Assembly: GCA_017512805.1 (NCBI GenBank)
Contig: JAFWES010000050.1
Coordinates: 1 to 55,138 of the forward strand
Direction of reading: 5' to 3'
DNA: 55,138 nt
Source: Clostridia bacterium
Lineage (GTDB): Bacteria > Bacillota > Clostridia > Christensenellales > Aristaeellaceae
Shown here: in pieces, positions 33,354 through 43,000 of the stretch
How positions within the stretch are numbered: the stretch's first letter is position 1
Layout: each line of letters opens with the position of its first letter
Made by a program: the position numbers and the translations under genes
The notes under the pieces: generated by a model
Seen by the model: only the letters and a program-made list of their open reading frames with translations
Told to the model about the DNA's origin: nothing
Database searches by the model: none

Positions 33354-34733
33354 TCAATCCGGCACGTTATTACGCATCAGCCGCAGCTGGAAGTAAGACA
33401 CGCCCATAATGCAGAGCCCAAGCACCAGCGCCATGGCGGCGGACATGCCGGCCACCTGCTTCTTGACCGCGTTCTCCTGAATATACATCAGCAGCACCGC
33501 GTTAGCCTCCCGGTTGGCAAACCCGGTAATCATCAGGGGCTGTCCGTAGATGTTGAACTGGGCTACCACGGAGGTCACGAAGGTATACATCAGCGGATAG
33601 CGCATGCCGGGCAGCGTGATGTGCAGGAATTTCTGCCAGGCCCCGGCGCCGTCCACGGAGGCGGCTTCGTAATGGTCCTGGGGAATGGAGGCCAGCGCGC
33701 TCTGATAGATCACCATCGTGGAACCCGTGCACCACCAGACCGTGATCACCACAATCACGATCCAGGAGTAGGGGGGCGTAAACCAGTTGGCGTTCGATCC
33801 GAAAAAGCGGTTCATAACCCCGTAGTCCGGGCTGAACATATACCGCCAGCTCAGCGTCACGGTGGTGATGCTCAGCAGGCTCGGGAAGTAATACACAGCC
33901 TGGAAGAACTTGTTGCCGCGGCTCTTTGTATGCAGCGCCAGGGCCAGCGTCAGCGGGACCAGGATGCAGAAGGGCATGCTGTACAACACGAACTTCACCG
34001 TGTTCCACAAGCCGTTTCGCAGCTGCTGATAATAGGTGTTCTTGCTGTCCAGCAGCATCGTTTTAAAGTTTTCCAGTCCGATAAACACCGGCTCATTGAA
34101 CAGATCCCACTTGGTAAACGCCGCATAGATGCCGTACACCGCGGGAGTGATGAAGAAGATGATAAAGAAGAACAGATGAGGCGCGATGTAGCCATAGGGC
34201 AGCAGGTCACGCCGGATCCGCCGCCGGTCCTCCTCCCGGCCAGGACCGGGCATGCTGAGCAGCATCGCGATTCCGGCCGCCGCCAGCGCCAGGAAGACGG
34301 TGGGCTGGAAGGAAACATCAATTCCCTTTACGTCCCGCTTCTTAAATTTGACCCCGGCCTCCTTCAGCGCGTCGCTCAGCGGCGAATACAGCGCGCTGTT
34401 CATGGTCTCCCGGCTGAAGAAGAAAAGAAACAGCCCGAAGGTTACAAAGGAGATCCCCGCAAACAGCATGGCCACATTCCGCTGCCGGCTGATCAGGGCA
34501 GCCAGAGCGCAGGCCATGCAGACCACGGACAGCGGAATCAGCAGAATGCTGGCGCTGGACAGGGAGAAGAACAGCTTCGGCAGCGGCATCACCGTCGAGA
34601 CCGTCGTCTCCTTCAGCGTGGTGGAGGCATTTACCCCCGCGAAGACAAAAAGCGCCAGGAAAGCCAACGCAGCCAGGATGGCCGCCAGTGACCGGATGTC
34701 CGGTCTCCGGTTTCCTTCATTCTTCACAGTCAT
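33354..34733 (-). CDS. ABC sugar transporter permease, MalF type, with N-terminal extension
   Basis: The 459-residue protein has the MalF/CUT1 six-helix core in its C-terminal 290 residues with the EAA loop (EAASVDGAGAWQKFLHITLP). The N-terminal 170 residues are an extension with about four additional helices (residues 12-32, 47-65, 70-90, 140-160), which is longer than the usual 300-residue partner. GAGAGGGG precedes the start. It forms the channel together with the MalG-type protein, downstream of the binding protein. Confidence 0.93.
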   Translation of the reverse strand: MTVKNEGNRRPDIRSLAAILAALAFLALFVFAGVNASTTLKETTVSTVMPLPKLFFSLSSASILLIPLSVVCMACALAALISRQRNVAMLFAGISFVTFGLFLFFFSRETMNSALYSPLSDALKEAGVKFKKRDVKGIDVSFQPTVFLALAAAGIAMLLSMPGPGREEDRRRIRRDLLPYGYIAPHLFFFIIFFITPAVYGIYAAFTKWDLFNEPVFIGLENFKTMLLDSKNTYYQQLRNGLWNTVKFVLYSMPFCILVPLTLALALHTKSRGNKFFQAVYYFPSLLSITTVTLSWRYMFSPDYGVMNRFFGSNANWFTPPYSWIVIVVITVWWCTGSTMVIYQSALASIPQDHYEAASVDGAGAWQKFLHITLPGMRYPLMYTFVTSVVAQFNIYGQPLMITGFANREANAVLLMYIQENAVKKQVAGMSAAMALVLGLCIMGVSYFQLRLMRNNVPD

Positions 34734-34880
34734 GGAAAGAGCCCCTCTCTTTTTCTTTGCCCGTTCCCCTCCGAGGAGAACCGGGCCGCGTGAAAGCGTT
34801 CCGCGAGCCTTCCGGCGGAAGCGCCCGCGGAACGGACAGGGGCGAAGAGAGAACTCTCCGCCCCGAAGATTGAACCGATA

Positions 34881-36119
34881 TTACTGAGCGGCGATCGCGT
34901 CCGCGATTTCCTGATCGATCTGCGCCAGAGCGTCATCGATGCTGATCGTGCCGTCCACGAAGTCCCAGCCGACGCGGGAGAACGCGGTATCGAACAGTCC
35001 CCAGTACAGATACTTGTAGATGGCCAGCTCATCCGCCCGGGCCGGATCGGCCAGGAAGGCCTGCGGATACTCGGCGAACTCAGTGACGTCGTTGATGGAC
35101 AGGTGAGCGGGGCACTGGCCGGCGTCCTTCGCCCAGGTCAGGCTGTTTTCGCCCATGAAGTTGATAAACTTGGCCACGGCCAGGTCCTCTTCCTCGGTCC
35201 TGTTCTCATCCGCGAACTGGACGAAGTTGTGGCTGGAGGTCCAGCTCATGCAGGTCTCGGGAGTGTAGCAGATGGCGGGCAGCATGCCGAAGCTGATGCC
35301 GGCGTCCACAACCGCGGCCTTCATCCAGATGCCTTCGCTCCAGACCAGCATGTTGCCGCTGTAGAACTCGGAGGAGTAGTCCGTGTTCTTGACGGAGGTA
35401 TATCCGCCTTCCCACAGATCCTTCATCGTCTCGAAAACCTTCTTCATGTTCTCGTTGTTGATGGAGGGATTGACGCCGTCCTCGCTCAGGGTCAGGTTGG
35501 GATCCAGCTGGCCGTAGTAGCACAGCAGCTGCGCCCGCATCCAGCCCAGGTCCGTCACATACCCGGTGAATCCGGCGGCCTTGGCCTTGTCGCCCAGCTC
35601 CTTCACCTCGTCGAAGGTCAGATAGCCATCCTCCACGTAGCTGTTCAGGTCATACTGGTCGAACAGATCCTTGTTGTAATAGGTCACGTAGCTGTGCACG
35701 TCCAGCGGGATGCCGTAGTGCGCGCCGTCGATGTCCGTCCGGGCCCAGGCCGCGGAGTTGTAGTTTTCTTCCTTGACGCCGGCCTGCGCGATCAGGTCCA
35801 GGTCGTAGTCATACAGCATTTCCTGGTTCACGAAGTTCGGGATCCGCTCGATGTGCACGATGCAGACCTGAGGAATGTCCGTGCCGGTCTGAACGGTCAG
35901 CGGGATCTTCTGATACAGGTCGTCCGCCGTCATGGGCGTATGGTTTACGAACACTTCGTCCTGGGAAGCGTTGAAGGCGTCCACCATTCCCTGCATGGTA
36001 GCGCCGTCGGCGCCCGTGAACACGGACCAGTAGTTGATCTGGATGGGCTCCGCATGGGCGATTGCGCCGATGCTCAGCACCATGGCCAGACACAGGACCA
36101 GAGACAGGATTTTCTTCAT
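34881..36119 (-). CDS. extracellular sugar-binding protein (CUT1)
   Basis: ATG 36119 follows AAGGAGG and gives 412 residues. A Sec signal peptide (MKKILSLVLCLAMVLSIGAI, cleavage near AHA|EP) has no lipobox cysteine at the cleavage site, so it may be released or held otherwise. The mature part has the usual start (INYWSVFTGADGATMQGMVD), followed by a hinge region and YYNKDLFDQYD and WTSSHNFVQF elements of family 1 binding proteins. It lies between the GH2 gene and the permease genes. The ligand is presumably the oligosaccharide cleaved by GH2, which is not known. Confidence 0.95.
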   Translation of the reverse strand: MKKILSLVLCLAMVLSIGAIAHAEPIQINYWSVFTGADGATMQGMVDAFNASQDEVFVNHTPMTADDLYQKIPLTVQTGTDIPQVCIVHIERIPNFVNQEMLYDYDLDLIAQAGVKEENYNSAAWARTDIDGAHYGIPLDVHSYVTYYNKDLFDQYDLNSYVEDGYLTFDEVKELGDKAKAAGFTGYVTDLGWMRAQLLCYYGQLDPNLTLSEDGVNPSINNENMKKVFETMKDLWEGGYTSVKNTDYSSEFYSGNMLVWSEGIWMKAAVVDAGISFGMLPAICYTPETCMSWTSSHNFVQFADENRTEEEDLAVAKFINFMGENSLTWAKDAGQCPAHLSINDVTEFAEYPQAFLADPARADELAIYKYLYWGLFDTAFSRVGWDFVDGTISIDDALAQIDQEIADAIAAQ

Positions 36120-36198
36120 TTGGGATGTCCTCCTTTTTATTTTTCTATCCGCCTGTCCGGCGGCTAGATCCGTCATTGGGCCCGCCTTTCCGTCCCCC

Positions 36199-38007
36199 TC
36201 AGCTGACCTGATTGGTTCTTGCTTCCGGGCTGCGGTTCAGCGCGGCGAAACGCTTTGCGTCAATCTTCAGCTTCCGGTCCGGCGTCAGCAGTCCGTTGAT
36301 CTCCTGCATTACGTCTGTCAGCTGGGTGTAGCAGTAGCCCTGGCAGTAGGGAATCGCCCGGATGGCGTCTGTCACGCTCCGGAAGCGCTCGAAGAACGCT
36401 TCCTCGCTTTCCACCTTGTCGTGGTAGCCCCAGCTTTCCATGCCGCCGGCGTCCCCCTGAATGCCGATGTTCGTGAAGGCGATGCCTCCGTATTCCGTTA
36501 CCAGGAAAGCTTCCTTTCCCGTGGGGCGGACGCCCTGGGCATAGCAGGGCCGCCAGTCGCAGGCGTGCTTCTCCACCTCCGCCCGGTCGGCGAAGTGATC
36601 CGCCAGCGCGGCGCCGTCCGCGGCGTAATCATGCAGGGCGCAGATGTCGGTTTCCACCTGCTCCCATCCGTCGTTCACGCTGACCATCCGGGTTCCGTCC
36701 AGGGCCTTCGCCGTCTGATAAAGCATCCTGGCCAGCGCCTGCTGGCGCGGATCTGTATAAATCTGCCTGACGCCCCAGCTTTCGTTCAGCGGCACCCAGG
36801 CAATGAGGCTGGGATGATTGAAATCCCGGCTGATAAATCCACTCAGGGTTTCAAACAGGTTGTTCACCGACTCCGCGCAGAATTCGTAGGCGCTGGGAAT
36901 CTCTCCCCAGACCAGCAGCCCCATCCGGTCCGCCCAGTAGTAGTACCGGGGATCCTCCAGCTTCTGGTGCTTCCGGGCGCCGTTATAGCCCAGGGCAAGC
37001 GTCAGCCGGATATCCTCCTGAATCGCTTCGTCGCTGGGGGGAGTGATCAGCGAATCCGGCCAGTATCCCTGATCCAGAATCAGCCGCTGATAGAGGGGAC
37101 AGTTGTTCAGATATACCCGGCCGTCCCGCACCTCCACCTTCCGCAGGCCGAAATAGGTGCGCACCCGGTCCAGCTCCTCCCCGTCCCGCGTCAGCGTGAC
37201 CTCCACGTCGTACAGCTCGGGATGCTCCGGGGTCCAGACATGTGTCGGTTCCAGGCTTCCCTGAACGACCAGATCCACGGGCACCGTGATTCTTTTTCCG
37301 ATCAGTTCTGTCCGGACGCGGCGCACGGGCCGTCCCTCGAAGCTGAGGGAGACCTCCAGCTCTGCCGGGCCATCCGGGGCCCGGTCCAGCGCGATATCCG
37401 CCGAGCACATGTGCCGGTCGAAATCCGGGGTGATATGGATCCGCTCCAGGGCGGCTTCCCCGGCCGCTTCGATATACACGGTCTGCCAGATGCCGCTCAC
37501 CGGCGTGTACCAGCAGCCCATCAGCCCCCGCTCCCAGTACTGCTTGCCCCGGGGCTGGCTTACGTCAGGACGATCCTCGGCCCGCAGGCGAAGGTCATTT
37601 TCCCCTTCCTTCAGCAGCCGGGTGATATCCAGATGGAAAGGGGTGTATCCGCCCCGATGGATCCCGGCCAGCTCGCCGTTCACATAAACCTCCGCCTCGA
37701 AATCCACGGCGCCGAAGTGGAGCAGAATCCGCCGCCCACGCATGTCCTCCGGCACGGTAAAGCGCCGCCCGTACCACAGCACGGGATGGATCTCGTCCGT
37801 CGGACCGATTCCGCTCATCCTGGTCTGATAGGCGAAGGGGACGTTGATCGTCCGTTCCAGCCGGCGCTCCGGAAGGTACCACTTTTCCCGCCGGCCCTCA
37901 TCCCCATCGTCAAAGGCAAAATCCCATGTTCCGTTCAGGTTCATCCAGCTCTGCCGCTGAAAGTCGGGGCGGGGATGTTCCGGCTTGGGAATCACTGTGC
38001 TCTTCAC
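36199..38007 (-). CDS. GH2 family glycoside hydrolase (transport operon)
   Basis: GTG 38007 is chosen since GGAGGG lies nine bases upstream and homology starts about ten residues later; an ATG 168 bp earlier has a weak site. The 602-residue protein has the GH2 jelly roll (LNGTWDFAFDDGDEG; GGCWYTPVSGIWQTVYI-like region at 165-179), an Ig domain (190-290) and a barrel with Glu409 in WVPLNESWG (acid/base) and Glu505 in LVTEYGGIAF (nucleophile). It has no signal peptide. It heads the operon GH2-binding protein-permease-permease-GH43 and probably cleaves the imported sugar. It is a paralogue of the enzyme at 21624-23306. Confidence 0.93.
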   Translation of the reverse strand: MKSTVIPKPEHPRPDFQRQSWMNLNGTWDFAFDDGDEGRREKWYLPERRLERTINVPFAYQTRMSGIGPTDEIHPVLWYGRRFTVPEDMRGRRILLHFGAVDFEAEVYVNGELAGIHRGGYTPFHLDITRLLKEGENDLRLRAEDRPDVSQPRGKQYWERGLMGCWYTPVSGIWQTVYIEAAGEAALERIHITPDFDRHMCSADIALDRAPDGPAELEVSLSFEGRPVRRVRTELIGKRITVPVDLVVQGSLEPTHVWTPEHPELYDVEVTLTRDGEELDRVRTYFGLRKVEVRDGRVYLNNCPLYQRLILDQGYWPDSLITPPSDEAIQEDIRLTLALGYNGARKHQKLEDPRYYYWADRMGLLVWGEIPSAYEFCAESVNNLFETLSGFISRDFNHPSLIAWVPLNESWGVRQIYTDPRQQALARMLYQTAKALDGTRMVSVNDGWEQVETDICALHDYAADGAALADHFADRAEVEKHACDWRPCYAQGVRPTGKEAFLVTEYGGIAFTNIGIQGDAGGMESWGYHDKVESEEAFFERFRSVTDAIRAIPYCQGYCYTQLTDVMQEINGLLTPDRKLKIDAKRFAALNRSPEARTNQVS

Positions 38008-38358
38008 GCTTTTCTGCCCTCCATTCCGCTCTGCCCTGGTTCCTCCTGCTGCCTTCGGTTCCGTTTCCTTCCACGCTTTTTGTTCACATCGCAGGAACCT
38101 CTCCAACTTTTTTGTTCCAAATATTCCGGAGCAAATGCCTTGCGATATACTACAAACTTTCTGGAACTTTGTCATATTTGCTCCGCAAAATCTGTCGTCG
38201 GTGACTTGCTCTTTCCCAAAATTGCCATTTCCTGGCTGCGAAAAGAATATAACATATGTTTTTTATGCTGTCAACGCTTTTTCTTTATTTTATAAAAGTC
38301 GTGATACTGCTCCGGTATTCTACATATATTCTGTATTAAATGCTCGGACTTCCCGTGC
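38008..38358. other. promoter and long leader of the sugar-uptake operon
   Basis: About 350 bases. The promoter lies at 38246-38274, so the mRNA would carry about 230 bases before GTG 38007. Part of that leader is open in the GH2 frame from an ATG at 38175 with a weak GGAG site. No named riboswitch is recognised. Confidence 0.5.
38246..38274 (-). promoter_or_regulatory. consensus sigma-A promoter of the sugar-uptake operon
   Basis: On the minus strand TTGACA (38269-38274) and TATATT (38246-38251) are exactly 17 bp apart. Together they come close to consensus, which implies that repression, not activation, controls the operon. Confidence 0.8.
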
Positions 38359-38386
38359 AAAAAAAGGCGGACCCATTCGTCCGCCT
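38359..38386 (-). terminator. terminator of the ArsR-fold regulator gene
   Basis: Eight-bp stem AGGCGGAC / GTCCGCCT with a six-base loop, followed on the minus strand by seven T residues. Confidence 0.85.
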
Positions 38387-38401
38387 CTTCAGTCTCAGGC
38401 T

Positions 38402-38479
38402 CCGGGGCCTGCTGTTTCCTATTCCAGCGTATACCCGGCCCCGGGGCCCGCCGTATCCTATTCCAGCGTATACCCGACC
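38402..38479. repeat. 39-bp tandem duplication at the regulator 3' end
   Basis: Two copies (38402-38440 and 38441-38479) of a 39-bp unit, each containing CCTATTCCAGCGTATACCCG, differ at only a few positions. The right copy carries the last codons and stop of the regulator gene at 38458. The left copy repeats this ending beyond the stop codon. Confidence 0.85.
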
Positions 38480-39402
38480 CGAAGCATCAGGCTCTGGGCG
38501 TAATCGCCGAACTGCTCCCCGAACAGGTTCAGCCCGCCCACGTATTCCGCATCCGCCGGAACCCCGATGCGTACGCTGATGTACTCGCTCCGATCCATCT
38601 CCAGATCCTCCAGCTTCACATTGCTGATACGCTGGTTGTCCAGATAGCTTCCGTCCCGATCCACCCGCCAGAGCTTCTGGAAGCCAAACTGCGTGCTGGT
38701 TTCGCTCCACCATTCTGGGGTCAGCAGTCCCCGCCTTCCGCCGCAGTCGCAGGGAGAGGTCCAGATGCCCAGGCGCTTTCCGTTGATCTCTACGGCGATA
38801 TCGCTCTTCCAGGGGTCCCGGTACATGGGTGCCTCGGAGCAGGCTTCAAAGGAGACTTCTATCCATTCAATATTCCGATATTCCAGCGTGTCCGTGGAGA
38901 ACCGATATTCCAGAAATCCCTGCTGCAGCCAGATCAGCTGGGCAGCGAAGCGCCCGGGCAGGTAAAACACCGACGGCGCGTCCATCATGCCGATCAGGCT
39001 GTTGGCGCTGGCCAACCCGCAGGTAGGCACGATGTTTTCCGCCGCGCTGTATCCGCCGATCGGCATGCTGAAGGTCAGGCTCCGGCTCGGGGTGTTGTCC
39101 GGCGGCGCCAGGTTGATCTGTACCAGGTCCAGCTTCCGGGAGCAAAGCTTCATGGTTCCCCGGGTCCCCGGCTGCGTCTTGGTAATGATCAGTCCGGCCT
39201 TCTGCAGCACCTGGACCGCCAGAGCGGCCGAGGACATGGGAAGGTCCATCTCTTCGGCGATCTCGCCGACGCTCTTGCTTTCTGACGTCAGCAGACGCAT
39301 GATCTTCACCCGTACCGGGGAAGAAAGCGCATGACAGATTTCAGCCATCTTTTCCGGCTCATCCAGCGTCATCCTGGCTTCTTTTCCCAGAATCATCGCC
39401 AT
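38458..39402 (-). CDS. ArsR-fold transcriptional regulator with C-terminal sensing domain
   Basis: The 314-residue protein starts with a winged helix (MAEICHALSSPVRVKIMRLL, then VGEIAEEMDLPMSSAALAVQ) of the ArsR type, residues about 15-90. The remaining 220 residues form a beta-rich domain with several aromatic positions (WTSPCDCGGRRG; EWWSETSTQFGFQ) that is not a known ArsR metal site and may bind a carbohydrate. GGAGGG precedes the ATG. Such regulators occur beside glycan-use genes in Clostridia, so it may control the sugar-uptake operon downstream on the same strand or the GH38 gene on the other. The ligand is unknown. Confidence 0.8.
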   Translation of the reverse strand: MAMILGKEARMTLDEPEKMAEICHALSSPVRVKIMRLLTSESKSVGEIAEEMDLPMSSAALAVQVLQKAGLIITKTQPGTRGTMKLCSRKLDLVQINLAPPDNTPSRSLTFSMPIGGYSAAENIVPTCGLASANSLIGMMDAPSVFYLPGRFAAQLIWLQQGFLEYRFSTDTLEYRNIEWIEVSFEACSEAPMYRDPWKSDIAVEINGKRLGIWTSPCDCGGRRGLLTPEWWSETSTQFGFQKLWRVDRDGSYLDNQRISNVKLEDLEMDRSEYISVRIGVPADAEYVGGLNLFGEQFGDYAQSLMLRVGYTLE

Positions 39403-39414
39403 CTCGATCCCTCC

Positions 39415-39445
39415 TTGGAGACAGAGAACCGTCCCTGTTTCTTTT
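39415..39445. repeat. GGAGACAG repeat, copy 3
   Basis: TTGGAGACAG, then AGAACCGTCC, then a changed right arm CTGTTTCTTTTT. It lies 13 bp before the regulator start codon, next to copy 4 in the same orientation. Confidence 0.75.
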
Positions 39446-39472
39446 TATCCGGCTGTGTTCTCCATTTTTTGC

Positions 39473-39502
39473 AAGGAGACAGAGAACCGTCCCCTGTCTC
39501 CT
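39473..39502. repeat. GGAGACAG repeat, copy 4
   Basis: Arms GGAGACAG and CTGTCTCC with loop AGAACCGTCCC. It abuts the broken end of the GH43 pseudogene at 39503. Confidence 0.88.
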
Positions 39503-39843
39503 ACAGGTTTCCCCGTCGGCGGGGGCCTCCAGCTTCCACCGGGTTACCTGGTCCCGCTCCTCAATATAGCGGGCCTGCAGACCGCCGGCCACTTTTCCCG
39601 GAATCGGAATATCGATTTTATCATCGGCAAAATTGATCTGCACCGCGTGCACGTCCATGTGCTGGCCCAGATCGACGCAAAGCCATTCCCCCGGGCGGTC
39701 GGAAGCCGCCTGCCACCAGGTCTGCGCGTTTTCTTCCGTTGCCCTGGCCGGTTCATGCCCCTCCGTCCACGTCCCTCCTGGCGGGGATCCTGGTTGAACT
39801 GATAGCGATAATTGATATTGACCGGATTGCAGATGTAGGCCAT
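39503..39843 (-). pseudogene. GH43 pseudogene, internally deleted and ending at a repeat
   Basis: GGAGGG and ATG 39843 open MAYICNPVNINYRYQFNQDP, the standard N-terminus of a GH43 subfamily. After a frame change the sequence jumps to GTWTEGHEPARATEENAQTW, then WLCVDLGQHMDVHAVQINFA and ADDKIDIPIPGK, the C-terminal beta-sandwich of the same family. Several hundred residues of catalytic domain are missing. The remaining frame runs into repeat copy 4. The enzyme is dead. Its position fits with the carbohydrate genes on both sides. Confidence 0.7.
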
Positions 39844-39980
39844 GGCCTGTCCCTCCTTCAAAATATCGGTCGCTTCCAATCGTCATGATCATATTATGCT
39901 TACAGCAAAGATTGTATCACAATTCCCTGTGCTCGTCCACCTCACCGCCATGTCTCGAAAACAGGCTGGCCGTTTAGTCC

Positions 39981-40008
39981 GGTTTCTGATATAATCATTT
40001 CAGAAACC
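39981..40008 (+). promoter_or_regulatory. operator around the -10 box of the GH38 gene
   Basis: Perfect nine-bp arms GGTTTCTGA (39981-39989) and TCAGAAACC (40000-40008) enclose TATAAT (39990-39995). A protein bound here would block RNA polymerase. The likely -35 region (39967-39972) is poor. The start codon is 16 bp after the second arm. Confidence 0.75.
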
Positions 40009-40024
40009 GCGGGAGGATAATCGG

Positions 40025-43000
40025 ATGAAGTACATGCACTCAGAATGGCGCAGGCGTCTGGATCATTGGATCGACACGCTGAAGCGGGATTTTTATCATC
40101 CGCTGGGGCCGATCCCGGTGGAGGCCGCATTCACCATGGATCATTTAACCCCGGCCGAGGCCATGGAGCGGACCTTCGCGCCGATCGCTCCCGGCTCGTC
40201 CTGGGGCAGGACCTGGGAGTACTGCTGGCTGCGCGGCAGCGTCACGCTGCCCGCGGAGGCCGCCGGAAAGCGCATCGTGATGGACCTGAACACCGGGGGC
40301 GAGGCGACCGTCTTCGTGGACGGCCGGTCCTTCGGCACCTACCGGGCGGGGTGGGTGGAAGTCCCGCATCATTTCCTCGTGGACAACTGTCTGACCCCGT
40401 GCGGAGAGGCGGGCGAGCGTTATGACCTGCTGCTGGAAGCCTACGCCGGGCATTACTATCCGGAAAGCCCTCTGGGCGGATGCGCCACCGGCCCAGTGCT
40501 GCCGGGAAGCTATACCGATCCGAAGGAAGGGCAGCCCCGGGCCGTGCTGGGCAATCTCTCCTACGGTGTCTGGAACGAGGACGCGTACCAATTATACATC
40601 GATTTGCAGACGCTGAACCTGCTGATGGATCAGGTGGACCCCGAGAGCCTTCGGGCGGACCGATTGGCGTCGTCCCTGGAGCGGGCCACGCTGATCATCG
40701 ATTTTGAGCAGCCGCCGGAGGAGCGGACCGCTTCCTACCGGGCTGCGCGGGAGGCGCTGAAGCCGGCCTTGTCGGCGGTGAACGGCAGCACCGCCCCGCA
40801 TTTCTACGCCATCGGCAACGCTCACCTGGATATGGCCTGGCTGTGGCCCATGGCGGAAACGCACCGCAAGACCAGCCGCACCTTTGCCGCCCAGCTGCGG
40901 CTGATGGAGGAATATCCTGAGTACAAGTATCTCCAGAGCCAGCCCGCCGCCTATGTGATGTGCCGGGAGCGATACCCGGAGCTTTATGCGCGCATCAGGG
41001 AGGCCGTGAAGAAGGGCCAGTGGATCGCGGAAGGCGCCATGTGGGTGGAGCCTGACACCAATATGACCGGCGGCGAGTCTCTGATTCGGCAGGTACTGCA
41101 CGGCAAGCGCTTCTTCCGGGAGGAGTTCGGCGTCGATTCCGTGCTGCTGTGGCTGCCGGACACCTTCGGCTACTCGGCGGCGCTGCCGCAGATCCTGAAA
41201 GGCTGCGGCGTGAAATACCTGGTGACCCAGAAGATTTTTTGGAGCTACAACGAGGGCGACCGGTTTCCTTATCACTACTTCACCTGGCAGGGCGCCGACG
41301 GCACGGAGATCGACACCTTCCTTCCCACCAGCTACACTTACCGGACCGACCCGAAGGAGATCTGCGAGACCTGGAACAGCCGCACACAGAAGCGGGGACT
41401 CAACGCCTTTCTGCTGCCCTTCGGCTATGGCGACGGCGGCGGCGGCCCCTCCCGGGACCATGTCGAGTTCCTGCGCCGGGAGAATGATCTGGAGGGGATG
41501 CCCCGCGTCAGGACGGAATCCCCGCTGTGTTTCTTCGAGGACATGGAAAAGGCCGGCGGCCCAGAGCATACCTATGTGGGCGAACTGTATTTCTCCGCGC
41601 ACCGGGGGGTGTACACCAGCCAGGCCGCCATCAAGAAGGGCAACCGAAAGGCGGAGACCGCCCTGCGGGAGGCGGAGATGTGGGGCGCCCTGGCCATGCT
41701 GCGCGGCGCGGCATATCCGCTGGACCGCATGGACGCCGCCTGGAAAAGCCTGCTGCTCAATCAGTTCCATGACATTCTTCCCGGCTCCTCCATCGCCCGG
41801 GTGTATGAGGAGGCCCGGAGAGACCATGCCGGGATCATCGCTGAAGCCGAGAGCGTGAAGCGCGATGCGCTGAACGCGTTGACCCAGGGTGATGGCGTGA
41901 CCGTATTCAATTCCCTGTCCTTTGAGCGGACAGGGCTGGTGCCGCTGCCCGACGCCTTCGCGGATGGCGCGGTGACGGCGGAGGGGGAGGAAGTCCCCGT
42001 GCAGCGCACGGAGGACGGACTGCTGGGCCTTGTGACGGTTCCGTCCTGCGGCGCGGTATCGCTGACGCCGGGGAACGTCAGGCCGCGGACCGCCGTTTCC
42101 GCATCGGAAGCGGACGGCGCGGTGATTCTCGAAAACGAGGCCGTGCGGGCCGTTATCAACGGCCGCGGCGAAGTGGTCTCCTTTATCAGCAAGGATACAG
42201 GGCGGGAGTTTGCCGCCGGACCGATGAACCGGCTGCTGATGTTCAAGGACGTGCCCCGCCTGTTCGACGCCTGGGATATCGACTCCAACTACGCGCTCCA
42301 GCCGGTGGCCCTGGATGAACCGGTCACCGTCCGGATCAAAGAAGCCGGCGGTCTGCGGGCCGTGGTCGGCGTATCCCGCAAGGTGATGCATTCCGCCTTC
42401 GAGCAGGAGATCGTCCTGCGCGCAGGCAGCCGGCGCCTGGATTTCATCACCCGGGTGGATTGGCACGAGCTGCATCGGCTACTGAAGGTGGCGTTCCCGG
42501 TCGACGTGCAGGCCGCCGAGGGCGTCAACGAGATCCAGTTCGGCTACATGAAGCGGCCGACGCACCGTTCCCGCCTGTATGACAGCGACCGCTTCGAAGT
42601 CTGCAACCAGCGGTACAGCGCCCTGTGCGACGAGAGTCACGGCGCTGCCGTGCTCAACGATTGCAAGTATGGCATCAGCATGAACGGCAACGCGCTGCAA
42701 TTGACCCTGCTCAGGGCTGCGGCCAGCCCGGAGATGCGGGCGGACAATGGGCCGCACACCTTCACGTACGCCTTCACGGCCTGGGAGGGCGGCTTCCTGT
42801 CGAGCCCGGTGGTTCGGGAGGCGTATGACCTGAATGTTCCCTTGCAGACAGCGTCCGGATACTGCCGGGCCTTCAGCGCCTTCCGGGTGGACGCGCCAAA
42901 CGTGTTTATCGATACGGTAAAGCCCGCCGAGGATGGAAACGGAGACATCATCCTGCGTCTCTATGAGGCGAAGCGGGCGGACACCGTGTGCCGCCTGACG

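Noticed and set aside
38008-38245. Known riboswitch in the leader of the sugar operon
   Set aside because: No conserved core of a named riboswitch class could be recognised by eye.
36034-38295. Very long open frame antisense to the GH2 gene
   Set aside because: It mirrors the codon structure of the GH2 gene, has no ribosome binding site or known domain, and the GH2 frame has full catalytic motifs.
38402-38479. Two-copy repeat as a CRISPR or minisatellite array
   Set aside because: Only two copies directly abutting, one derived from the coding end of the regulator gene; no spacers.
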